A stretch of 52,500 bases of DNA from Botryococcus braunii (taxonomy: Eukaryota > Chlorophyta > Trebouxiophyceae): the NCBI GenBank assembly GCA_002005505.1, contig KV908552.1, positions 43,879-96,378 of the forward strand, read 5' to 3'. Of this stretch, positions 1-10,253 are shown piece after piece. Position numbers and translations under genes: made by a program. Numbering within the stretch: the stretch's first letter is position 1; each line of letters opens with the position of its first letter. The notes under the pieces are model-generated. The model was not told the origin of the DNA. It searched no databases and saw nothing but the letters and a program-made list of their open reading frames with translations.

Positions 1-40
1 ACAATCCCCCCCCCCACACACACATGCACACACACGGGGG

Positions 41-1498
<1,458 letters not shown>

Positions 1499-1575
1499 CT
1501 GTGTGTGTGTGTGTGTGTGTGTTTCTGTGTGTGTGTGTGTGTGTGTGTTTCTGTGTGTGTGTGTGTGTGTGTGTG

Positions 1576-1632
<57 letters not shown>
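1499..1632. repeat. (GT)n microsatellite with regular TTTCT interruptions
   Basis: GT dinucleotides run for about 130 bp. In the first half a TTTCT interruption appears three times at intervals of roughly 26-28 bp, so part of the array behaves as a higher-order repeat that was itself duplicated. Confidence 0.95.
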
Positions 1633-1633
<1 letters not shown>

Positions 1634-2640
1634 TGTGTGAATGAGAGAGTGCGGTGTATGGCATTCGAGCCCACCATAAGCGGCACTAATCTCAGGGGCC
1701 TTCTCCTCATATTTCCATGTCATGAGCTACAGATTTGGACACAACATTCCGCGTGGGCTGTGCTTTAGTCTTAAACAAGCTGCTTCGCAGCACAGGTACA
1801 CCCGAAGAAAGCGACAGGCATGTGGGCTTAACTTTACGTGGTATGAGTGGCGAGGTCATTGTTATCACATTAAACAACAACTTGCAAGGGCCAATTGGGT
1901 GAAGACTTTTCCGATGCAGATTGCAATGTCATACTCTACACATAGGTTTTGGGACTCTTTGCAGAACAGCATTGCACTAGGTCTGTGCTTGTTAGTGACT
2001 GTGCTTGCATGTCACTGTACGTATCAAACCGGTTCACAGCACAGAAGGGTTTGAAAGACATGGCAGGCCCCACTGCAAGTGGCTAGAAATGCAAGTGCTT
2101 TACTTACATAATTCACAATTTGGACGATGAAGCCCTTTCCAACGCAGATTGCCATGTCTGCGAACATAAACGCTCGGTCAGGGGAACACCCCGCACACAA
2201 TCAATCATACATGCCTGCACACGCAACTGCTCGCCAGCTGCACTCTGCACAAACAACTTCAACACACATCTCGAATTCTGTCATGGGCAAGTTTGGAGAA
2301 TCTAAGGAAGAGATAGTGGCCTTAAGAGAGGAAAGTCACACTGCGTATGCCCAAAGAACCTGTACAGCTGTACCTAAAGAGACTGTACAGCTGTACCATG
2401 GTCCTGGCAAAGGGTCCTTGTACCTGATGGAAAAGTTTCAGAGTAGCCAGCTGCAGCATTGTCCAGGTTGTCCAGGCCCTGACGAACCCAGCCCCAGTCC
2501 ACTCCCACCTTGACCGACGAATTAGTAAGCACGGGGGTGATGTTGCGGGACAATACATTCGAACGCGGAGCTCCTTGCATCTGGACAGCAAGCCCAAAGG
2601 TTGACAACAAGAGAATTTCTGATGCCTGCTTTACACAGAG
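1633..2640. other. No recognisable gene
   Basis: Non-coding as far as I can tell. A short motif around 1908-1931 (CTTTTCCGATGCAGATTGC...) recurs at about 2133-2158, which suggests an old local duplication of roughly 200 bp. Nothing else stands out. Confidence 0.4.
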
Positions 2641-2646
2641 TGTGTG

Positions 2647-2736
<90 letters not shown>

Positions 2737-2737
2737 T
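2641..2737. repeat. (GT)n microsatellite
   Basis: Nearly pure GT dinucleotide run of about 95 bp with one A interruption near 2698. Confidence 0.95.
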
Positions 2738-2890
2738 GCCCTCTGTGTTTCACGATTGGGGCTGAATGTACTGAAACTTCCTGTTGTTGATATCACCGGA
2801 AAGCATTGCTTGCCTTCGAAGAGCAAGCCGAAACCCTACCAGAGAAGCCAACACCAGAAGGTTTGTCATTTACACGTTCGACTGTAGTGC

Positions 2891-3208
2891 CATGCAAGCA
2901 TGAGACAGTAATGCCATGCAAGCATGCGACAGTATTGCCATGCAAGCATGAGACAGTATTGCCCATGCAAGCATGAGACAGTATCGCCCATGCAAGCATG
3001 AGACAGTATCGCCCATGCAAGCATGAGACAGTATTGCCATGCAAGCATGAGACAGTACTGCCATGCAAGCATGAGACAGTATTGCCATGCAAAGCATGAG
3101 ACAGAATTGACATGCAAAGCATGAGACAGTACTGCCATGCAAGCATGAGACAGTATTGCCATGCAAAGCATGAGACAGTATTGCCATGCAAAGCATGAGA
3201 CAGTATGT
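2891..3208. repeat. 24/25-bp minisatellite, about 13 units
   Basis: About thirteen tandem units, each starting CATGCAAGCATGAGACAGTA and ending in TTGC, TCGCC or a variant. Unit length switches between 24 and 25 because of an extra A or C. Each unit contains the inverted repeat ATGC-AA-GCAT. The array is open in all three minus-strand frames, which produces long but spurious open frames. There is no unique spacer between units, so this is not a CRISPR array. Confidence 0.95.
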
Positions 3209-3686
3209 GTAGTGGAGTTTGCATGACAGTAGTGCCACACAAACTCCAGACAGCATTACCGTGAATTGCCAGTAGTGCCATGCACACACTAGACCGTTTT
3301 GCCACAACGGCACCCTTTCTCATGTAAGTGCAGGGCCCACTTGATTACGCACATGGAGGGTGGCATTGCAGTAAATGGTGCAAACTAGCCTCGTTCGCAG
3401 TGGGGAGCAAAGTCCAAAGTTGAGAGCACAAGCAAAACAAACTTGCAAAGTAGAGCTACCACCCCTGGAAGCCAAGGATTAGCCAGGGAACCCAGAAACC
3501 TTTCGAGGCATGCAGGACATGATTCTTCATTTCACACACAACCTTTGCGGCCATGCTTAGCTATCGTAATGATTCAATACGCACAACAGTATAGTCTTTA
3601 CAGAACCTGCCTGTCATTATGCACAAAGTCTTGTGCCAAGTCAAGGTTGCTGCACACGATGTTATTGTGGTTTAGAATAGATTCTG
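3209..3686. other. No recognisable gene
   Basis: The first 90 bases still carry degenerate fragments of the preceding minisatellite (AGTAGTGCCA at 3228 and 3271). The rest holds nothing I recognise. Confidence 0.4.
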
Positions 3687-3854
3687 CATAAACAAGGGCC
3701 CATTATGCATAAACAAGGCTCCATTCTGCGTAAACACGGGTCCATTATGCATAAGCAATGGTCCACTCTGCGTAAACAAGGATTCATTATGCGTAGACAA
3801 AGGTCCACTCTGCATAAACAAGGGTCCATTACGCATAAACAAGGGTCCCATGCA
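3687..3854 (-). repeat. 21-bp minisatellite, 8 units, encoding heptads on the minus strand
   Basis: Eight units of exactly 21 bp (consensus CATAAACAAGGGTCCATTATG) with an alternating AB pattern (CATTATG then CACTCTG), so the true period may be 42 bp. Read on the minus strand in the frame starting at 3926, each unit encodes seven residues of the type G-P-L-F-M-(R/Q/H)-(N/S). All length changes keep frame. Just N-terminal, the same frame gives a Leu/Ile/Lys/Glu-rich coiled-coil-like stretch (KIKILEQLVDNNVKLQMLEE). That suggests the repeat once lay in an exon, but no complete gene was assembled. Confidence 0.85.
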
Positions 3855-3859
3855 TTCCT

Positions 3860-4300
3860 CAAGCATCTGTAGCTTGACATTATTGTCAACTAACTGCTCT
3901 AGGATCTTGATCTTTGTGTCCCCCATTGCTTCAGGAATTCCATCTATTTTCAGCTACTTAGTTAGAAGCTTGATGTCAGCGCCAACTATTTCACTGCAGG
4001 ACTTTGGTTTTCGTCACAACTACTAGTTTAGAGGCTTGATATACATTGCAATAATTGGTGCCAACATCGATTCAGTAGCTTACTGTTACTGCCTTGTATT
4101 CCTTCTGCTGGAGTTTGAAGTTAACGTCAGACTATTGCTTCAGGAGCTTGATGCCAGTGAGACTTTAATCTCAGGGGGCTGATGGTAGTGTCTACTGTTG
4201 CCTTGAAGCTTGGTGCTTGCAGTTTTAGTTTTGCTTCTGGGGCTCAATTTCAGTTTTGAGAAGTGCTGGCACCCGCACAATTGGATTGACTTCGAGCTCC
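3860..4300. repeat. Degenerate repeats of about 45-48 bp
   Basis: A diffuse repeat with core GCTT(C)AGGAGCTTGAT...AGTGCCAACTATT recurs at irregular intervals. On the minus strand several units read as IKLL/FKLQ-like pieces, similar to the coiled-coil stretch at 3926-3870. Units are heavily diverged and interrupted by stops, so I treat this as an old, decaying array. Confidence 0.5.
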
Positions 4301-4529
4301 TCCGGCAATGACTACAGATTGAAATCGTCACAAACCCTTCAAAAAACTTCACAGGATCGTGGCCCATGGGTACCCTTCTGTACGATTGGGTGCTAACTAG
4401 GTGCTGTCAAGCATGACTTCATGGTATCATTCACAACCAGCGACCTTTTTTCTGCATGAAGTCAAGTTAAAATAAAAATAGCTAAATGAATTATACGATG
4501 TGCCCATGGTGTCTTACAAACCATGCATG

Positions 4530-4965
4530 GTGAGTGGTCAAAAACAAAAAATAATTACAGACCGAGCACGGTCAAGACCAAGTCCCATCACTTGGAATTA
4601 CGTTTTGTATTTGCTTGTAATTGCTGTCAAGAAAGTTAACAGATGGATGGGGGTCAAGACTAAATCCCATTGCTGAGATGTACATGTGGTTTTTCGTGTC
4701 ATAGGTGTCAAAATGGTTTACAAACAGAACAGGGTCAAGGCCAAGGCCCGTGGCGTGAAAGCACCTATATCTTGTTATTATTTTCAAAGAGTTAACAGGA
4801 AGAGGAGGGTCTAGACCAAGGTCCATTGCCTGGAAATACGTGTGTTTCTGTATGACAACACAGTGTCCTGCTTGTGATTGATGGCAAAAAGGTCGATAGA
4901 CACAGGACGGTCAAGAACAAGTCCATTACTTGGCAATACTTGTGTGTGATTGATGTCAGAAAGGT
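4530..4965. repeat. Degenerate minisatellite of about 84-95 bp, 5 units
   Basis: The core GGTCAAGACCAAGTCCCAT recurs, diverged, at about 4570, 4653, 4733, 4808 and 4911. Each copy is followed by a conserved TTG...TGTCA...GTTAACAG-type tail. On the minus strand the three units between 4826 and 4572 give a protein repeat of about 27 residues with a core like GLDP-x-L-x-VN. Confidence 0.75.
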
Positions 4966-5139
4966 CACAGTCATGACTCTCTGATGAGACACACCATTGG
5001 AGGCAAAGGGTGTTTTCGTGGCAGAACTCCCCCGGTCTTTGCCTGTGCCGCTTTTGAGGAATAGGTTGTGGCGTTCACCCTCCTACTCCGAGGCACACAC
5101 GATTCGGCAGGCAGTTGAGCTTGCACCTTATCCTTGGGG

Positions 5140-5500
5140 ATGACCAGTGCAGGATCCTGTGGGCATGACAACACCTTTCAGAAGGCTTATGGAGGATTCT
5201 GTTGGCGTCCCAACATCTTTCAGGGGACCTGCAGAGGACCCAGTGGAAGTCTCAGCACTTTCTAAGGGATCGATGAGGACTCGGTGGTCCTCCCAACACC
5301 TTCGAGTGCACCTTTCGAGGACCCTGTTGGAAACCCAACACCTTTCACATGGCCCAAGGAGGACGCTGTGGGCCTCCCCACATCTTTCAGGAGACCTGTG
5401 GAGGACCCTGTTGGAGTCCTAACACCGTTCAAGGTCATGAGGAGGTTCCTGTGGCCCTCCCAATACTTTTCAGGAGACCTGCCAGGGGCCTCCCTCGTGC
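5140..5500. repeat. 48-bp minisatellite, about 7 units
   Basis: Units of about 48 bp with core AGGACCCTGTTGGAGTCCCAACACCTTTC, each separated by a GGA-rich segment. Units are 85-95 percent alike by eye. On the plus strand a 16-residue unit like EDPVGVPTPFR plus five residues is readable for two or three units before frame is lost, so indels are not confined to multiples of three. Confidence 0.85.
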
Positions 5501-6308
5501 AGACCCCTTTGGAGCATTCCCACAGACAGTCTGACATAAACAAGAAAGCCTGCACTTGCTACTTTTCTAGCGAGACGGATAATTTTACGCTCGACTATTT
5601 CCTCAGCAGGTTTGCCTTTACAATTACTGAATTCCTAGAGATGTTCAAAACAGGCCATGGTTGTTGAGAAGCAAATGAGAGTCTTCAAGGTCTGATTTTC
5701 TGCAATGTGCCCATGTAGCATTATATGATGCAGGGCTTCCATAAGCGAGTGTCTAAGTAGGTGTGAACATGCAGGTGGAGGTCCACCCTCCCCGTGCACA
5801 AGCGCGTCAGGATGAGAGCATCTGACACATTGTTGGAATTGGATAGAGAGCCTTCGACAACCTATCGTGCAATTGCCAAGGGTCTATTCCCAGGTCAACT
5901 TCAAACATTTCTTCCTTGGTCCTCACACATGGCTAAGGTAAGACTCCATAAATACAAATTTAAGACGAGTGATCCCTTTCAATTTGTGCTCTCAGTTCAA
6001 CCCATAAGTCATAATATTGTCTGGATGCTTTTGATTTTTACTGAAAGACAGCACTTGGGCCGTCTAAATCAGATGGTGCAGGCTTCAAAGATTTGAAAGG
6101 TACATTTGAACGTGGTTAAAATCCATTATACATCAGAAGCATTGCATCCGTAAGAGTACTACCGCATCGAGACATCTGAACCAGGACCGTCGAAAGCAAC
6201 AAGTCCAACCCCACACAAGCCCCACCATAAGATGCACCGTGGCACAGCAGCACCCTCATAGCTCAATAACACATCAGCGTTCCCATTGTGTGCAGTTGGT
6301 GTACTCAC
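5501..6308. other. No recognisable gene
   Basis: Nothing I can assign. If the minus-strand exon at 6309-6488 is real, this stretch would be intron plus possible downstream exons of that gene, but I could not find a convincing acceptor-exon pair. Confidence 0.3.
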
Positions 6309-6488
6309 AGTAAAGTTCGAGCCGTCAGGTGCCGCATAAACCGAAGGAACAAGGATCTTAGACGTTCCGGATAGTAGATTATTGTCTGGCACAAGCAGCC
6401 GTGCATTTTCTGCATATGAAGCTGTAACAGTTCCCAGGAAAAGTAGAACTGCCCCAGCAGTCACCATCCTAGATGCTCTGGCAATCAT
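6309..6488 (-). CDS. Putative first exon encoding a signal peptide
   Basis: The minus-strand ATG at 6488 opens a 60-codon exon. It begins MIARASRMVTAGAVLLFLGTV followed by a TASYA-E junction, so it has a basic start, a hydrophobic core and a small-residue cleavage site (cut after residue 26 or so). That is a good secretory signal peptide. The mature part is polar (LLVPDNNLLSGTSKILVPSV and on). The frame runs into ACT-GTGAGT, a strong splice donor, at 6308-6303. I did not identify the family and could not place the next exon. The downstream minus-strand DNA is repeat-rich and partly open, so the product may be a secreted repeat protein. The hAT insertion lies about 260 bp upstream of the ATG. 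A chance ORF is possible. Confidence 0.4.
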
Positions 6489-6739
6489 CTGCGGATATTG
6501 TTCATAATGCCGACACAAAAAGCCTGCAGAGAAGAAGACCCGGATGTTTGAGAACTTTCAATACTGAAAAGTTTCTCCCAAGAAGGTGGATTCACCTGAA
6601 ATGGAGCACCTCCTGCATTGCAGCAATCGGGGCACTGTGGGCACCAATGCCCCGACAATTTGTAGCTGTCGCTAGTTTTTTTCAAATTTGGAGCCGAAGG
6701 CGGAGTCGGCCTCGCCAAGGTTAACCTCGTGGGTGCCAC

Positions 6740-6747
6740 GTGTTTGG
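6740..6747. repeat. 8-bp target site duplication, left copy
   Basis: GTGTTTGG directly precedes the CAGGG terminus. The same octamer follows the other terminus at 7513-7520. Confidence 0.9.
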
Positions 6748-7512
6748 CAGGGCTGTGTCCGATACGATATGGTTTCGGTCCGAAAGGGTTTCGGCAGGCT
6801 TCGAAAAAATTGTCCGAAACCTCACCTCGTCCTTGAGGTGGAAGTCCCTGATTCGTTAGTTAATTCCCTTGTGGCTGTTCAAGCCTCCTCCTCACACCTC
6901 CTTCTCTGTTCTCTTCCATTGCGAAATCAGACCTACCTTTGTGGCCCGAAATGGGATATCGCCTGTGGTACTGGCGATACCCCCGATCTGCGAAAGGGGT
7001 ATCGGCGCCGAAACTAGGCTTTCTCATCGCTTCTCAGTGTACTGCTTGAGTACTGTAAACGTCGGCAGTACCAGTCTGGGAGTCACGTGTTTGTACTTCT
7101 CCTACGAAGGTTGTACGGCAGACTGGGCTAGAGTCCGCAGAACGACCCGGAAACACCCACGACGGCAGGGCTGGGCCAAAAACCGACTTTCATTATTTTC
7201 AGTGCCGAAGCAGGCATATTCTTTCTCTTTATCAATAGAGGACGTTGAAAGTTTCGTTTTAAAAATTGGTTGCAAACGGTGAGAATCGCAACTGTCGGAA
7301 GATCCACGTTTCAAGAAATTTCCTCAGACCCAATTCACAATATTTCCATTATATGTAAACCATTGTCGAATGGAAGGGTAGAGCCGTTTAAAGGCATTTC
7401 GAGACCCCTATCGAAAAAGTCGACGCAGCAGCGGAGTAATGAGTTTCGGAAGGGGGTTTTCGCCGAGCATCAGATATCGCAGGCCGTAAATTGGGTATCG
7501 GACACAGCCCTG
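6748..7512. mobile_element. Non-autonomous hAT-type DNA transposon, 765 bp
   Basis: The element starts with CAGGGCTGTGTCCGATAC (6748-6765) and ends with the exact reverse complement (7495-7512), an 18-bp perfect terminal inverted repeat. It is flanked on both sides by the 8-bp duplication GTGTTTGG. An 8-bp duplication with CAGGG-type termini is the hallmark of the hAT superfamily. Subterminal DNA is rich in TTTCGG/CCGAAA motifs in both orientations, which fits transposase binding sites. The interior has no transposase-like open frame, so it must have been moved in trans. The perfect termini and duplication point to a fairly recent insertion. Confidence 0.9.
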
Positions 7513-7520
7513 GTGTTTGG
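7513..7520. repeat. 8-bp target site duplication, right copy
   Basis: GTGTTTGG, identical to 6740-6747, immediately after the right terminus of the hAT-type element. Confidence 0.9.
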
Positions 7521-7887
7521 CATGTTTTATGGCTGGTTTGGACTGTCAAAGGAGCGTAGACAGGAAAGGATTTGAATGGGCGTAGAGCCCGTATCAAGTG
7601 GACAACACGCAATGCCTACATCTGTGCTCGGTTGCAACATATGCTGTTGGGGTGGGAAAGCTAAGGAAATGCATTAACGAAGTCGTGAGACATCCAAAAG
7701 CTGTTGGGTTCTAAACTGCAGATTCTAGAATAAGGGTGTCTTCCCTTGATGCACGTGACAAGACAGTACGCTCCATCATGTAGTTATGAATCGGCGTGAA
7801 CATTTTGTGGTATCGAGGTACTTGTACATTTTCTTAGTTCCCCGCATGAGGGTATTGGTCAGTGTCCGCCCAAAGGACAAGGCACTT

Positions 7888-8027
7888 GGTTTGGGCAAAC
7901 GGTTATGCTGCGGCTCTGTGCACCGTGTCCACAAGTGCCTATAATTTTTCTTCTTCTCAAACTTGCGAGTGTTGAGAACGTCGTAGCCACCTGACCAAGT
8001 CACTTTGCCTGAACTGCGGGTTACAGG
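7888..8027 (+). repeat. Direct repeat inside the old LTR, copy 1
   Basis: It starts GGTTTGGGCAAA and ends GGGTTACAGG. About 93 percent identical by eye to 22829-22965. The arrangement parallels the internal 137-bp duplication of the young LTR, although the sequences differ. Confidence 0.85.
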
Positions 8028-8208
8028 TTAGCCATGAACTTGATAGCTCTGATTAGTCAGACAACCATTGATGAAGGACATAGTGTATACATATGTGCTA
8101 GGACTATTGGGCCCATAATGTGACAATTTGCTTCATCATTGGAAGTTGCTCGGCATAGCTGCACAGCTATGCCATGTTAGATAACTAGAGTTAATAATTA
8201 GATAACAT

Positions 8209-8213
8209 GTTAG
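8209..8213. repeat. 5-bp target duplication of young Copia, left
   Basis: GTTAG, repeated at 22764-22768 directly after the right LTR. Confidence 0.9.
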
Positions 8214-8419
8214 TGTTGAGTTGTGAACATACATTATAGAATGCCTTGTGCTTTAGGTGATCTTCAAATGTACATTATTAGGATACGGGTCCACTATCAA
8301 CATAAGGTACCTCAAGACAAGTTCGGATGAGGTCTATTTCGAACATAAGGTACAATCTGATTTAGATTACGCGTTAGCGTGAAAGGACTATTAAAGCTGC
8401 GATCACCGCATAGTCGAGC

Positions 8420-8556
8420 AACTGGTTTGGAAAGATACTGGGCACATAAGGATGCCAGTCTTGTTCATGCAGTTGCATGTGTCTAAAAGAGCAGACAGTC
8501 GTCAAGGACTGTAGCTGGAGAGGCACGAACTTACGACCTGTCTGCTTGCTTACAGG
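8420..8556 (+). repeat. LTR-internal direct repeat, copy 1
   Basis: 137 bp from AACTGGTTTGG to GCTTACAGG. Identical to 8753-8889. The end TGCTTGCTTACAGG also reads as a good 3' splice site. Confidence 0.95.
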
Positions 8557-8752
8557 TGCGGTGACGCAGGATGTGTATTGGTGATGTGTTCATGTTTGAT
8601 TGCTTGTTTGTAAGTGAACCATCTTAGTGGACAATCAAGTCTCCCAAACAGCTAAGGGACGGAGTCTTGATTGAGTATAGGAAGGTACTTGCTTTCAGCC
8701 GTCAGGAGCTTATCCGTGTGTAGATGCTCATTGACAGATCAACATGTAACGG

Positions 8753-8889
8753 AACTGGTTTGGAAAGATACTGGGCACATAAGGATGCCAGTCTTGTTCA
8801 TGCAGTTGCATGTGTCTAAAAGAGCAGACAGTCGTCAAGGACTGTAGCTGGAGAGGCACGAACTTACGACCTGTCTGCTTGCTTACAGG
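8753..8889 (+). repeat. LTR-internal direct repeat, copy 2
   Basis: Identical to 8420-8556. It lies 27 bp before the LTR end, so the duplicated module ends close to the U5 end of the LTR. Confidence 0.95.
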
Positions 8890-8916
8890 ATACGCCACTG
8901 CCCATAACCTCTTACA

Positions 8917-8948
8917 GGTTATGGGCCCACGCCCTTCCAGCTGAGCCA
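8917..8948 (+). promoter_or_regulatory. Primer-binding site matching half of initiator tRNA-Met
   Basis: GGTTATGGGCCCAC directly after the LTR is the exact complement of the anticodon stem-loop region of eukaryotic initiator tRNA-Met. The weaker extension (GCCCTTCCAGCTGAGCCA) continues that tRNA toward its 5' end. Drosophila copia is known to prime from such an internal tRNA-Met half instead of the 3' CCA end. It is not a tRNA gene: no T-arm or acceptor half is present. Confidence 0.85.
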
Positions 8949-9334
8949 AGGGCAGACAGGAGTGCATGGGATCATCGGATGCATCTGTACTGGGTTTTTT
9001 ACGGACTCGCCTGACGGCAAGAAGAAGTAAAAAAGGAACAACTGGATATTCACTCAGAAGGCCTACCGACAGAGTCTTCAATATCTTGGGAAGTTTTTTA
9101 TTTTTTTTGTGAAGTGACCTGAGACTATCACCCGTCGTCGTTGTCGTGAGACCGTCAGTAGGTCCGGGTGGTCAGGCAATTGAATTGCTGAAGAATATTT
9201 TGCATATCTTGCATATTAAGGGTACATGCTAGACCTCGAAAGGGTGGAATACTTGAAAGTGCTGTGGTGCACGCCGGAAGGGTATACTTAAACCAGCTGT
9301 GTCAGGCTGAACGCTGTGAGAGCAAGTGAAGTGT
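8949..9334 (+). other. Copia 5' leader
   Basis: Untranslated DNA between the primer site and the first gag ATG at 9335. It includes a T-rich tract near 9093-9108. This is where a packaging signal would be expected, but I see no specific motif. Confidence 0.7.
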
Positions 9335-10253
9335 ATGACCAGACCTCAAACTCGTTCCCAAATCAAGGTTTCTGAAAGTAATCCCAGCAGTACAGAGACT
9401 ATGGCAACACCAGCAGGAGGCAGCACGGCCTCCTCAGGAGCTGGACAGTCAGGACAGACCACTGGAGGCACTGCAGCTAGCTCGTATGCATACACGATGA
9501 ACTCCTCCAATCCCAAGATGTCTACACAGCTGAAGGCTGATCGCACTAATTTCAGTGCCTGGCGTGAAGAGCTGGAGTCTTGCGCAATGCAAAAAGGAGC
9601 AATGGGAGCGTTGGAGACAGCTATGCCTAAGACCGCAGAGAACGCAGCAGTAAAACATTTCATTTTGCAGTCTGTCCCGTCCATGTGGCACGACAAAGTC
9701 AAACAGCGGGGGAGCGCTTTTGACTTCATTCAGTGGATGGCAGACCGCTGCACTGGAGGGAAGGACAGGGAAATCAACGAGAAGTGGATCAAGGGGCTCA
9801 AACAAGGCATGGTAAAGGGAGAGACAGTGCAAGAATGGTGCCACCGAGTCATGAGTATTGCCGCCTCCCTGGAGGCCAATAACCATCAGCTGAGCGACCG
9901 CCAGATCTGCAGGTATATGTATAAGGGACTACCTGCAGTCTTGCAGAACGACGCTTGGGCAATTACCTCCGCCAAGTCAGACCCCTACAACATGCAGACG
10001 ATCCTCACTGCCATTGAGAACTTGGAGTACCAGGATATCCTGCTGGCAGAGTCAGTGCAAGTCACAGCATCAGCTGCAGCAGTTATGGCAGCAGCAGCAG
10101 CAGCCGTGCCAGCTCAGGGTGGAATCCCTGGGCCTCCCCAAGGCGCTGGAGCTGCACCGGGCGCTGGAGCAGCACCAGGAGTGGGAGCTGGAGCACCTGC
10201 TGATGGTCAGGCCCCCTATGGCCCTTCTGCTCACAACGCTGGAGGCAGGGGGG
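9335..10253 (+). CDS. Copia gag, N-terminal part (frame broken at its end)
   Basis: The first ATG (MTRPQTRSQIKV) is at 9335. The product has a Ser/Thr/Gly-rich start, then a helical gag region of the Copia gag-polypeptide type, with motifs such as NFSAWREELESC and IQWMADRCTGG, and ends in an Ala/Gly/Pro-rich linker. Its nucleocapsid zinc knuckle is encoded in the next frame. The switch falls in a run of six G at 10248-10253; removing one G would join the frames. Gag forms the virus-like particle that packages element RNA. Either a real disabling mutation, a homopolymer sequencing error or, less likely, a frameshift signal explains the break. Confidence 0.85.

Larger units (their letters stand above)
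7702..8213 (+). mobile_element. Old Copia-like LTR, left part, split by the young Copia
   Basis: It starts TGTTGGGTTCTAAAC, alignable to the young LTR start TGTTGAGTTGTGAAC. It contains the first copy (7888-8027) of a direct repeat of about 140 bp whose second copy lies at 22829-22965. It is interrupted at 8213 by the young element, whose target duplication GTTAG is 8209-8213. Joined to 22769-23000 it makes an LTR of about 744 bp, close to the 703 bp of the young one, followed by a primer site. The left end is inferred by analogy only; no target duplication was recognised. Confidence 0.65.
8214..8916 (+). repeat. 5' LTR of the young Copia (703 bp)
   Basis: Bounded by TGTTGAG and CTCTTACA and immediately followed by the primer site. 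It contains a perfect internal 137-bp direct duplication (8420-8556 and 8753-8889) and ends in CCCATAACCT, the reverse complement of AGGTTATGGG that spans the primer site. Confidence 0.95.

Noticed and set aside
2891..3208. CRISPR-like array of regular 24-bp repeats
   Set aside because: Units abut directly with no unique spacers, and the genome is eukaryotic. It is a minisatellite.
8917..8948. tRNA-Met gene or pseudogene next to the Copia LTR (and again at 23001)
   Set aside because: Only the part complementary to the anticodon and 5' half is present, exactly at the LTR border, in the position and orientation of a primer-binding site.
9346..9886. Minus-strand ORFs opposite Copia gag
   Set aside because: Antisense shadows of a well-supported gag frame, without known motifs.
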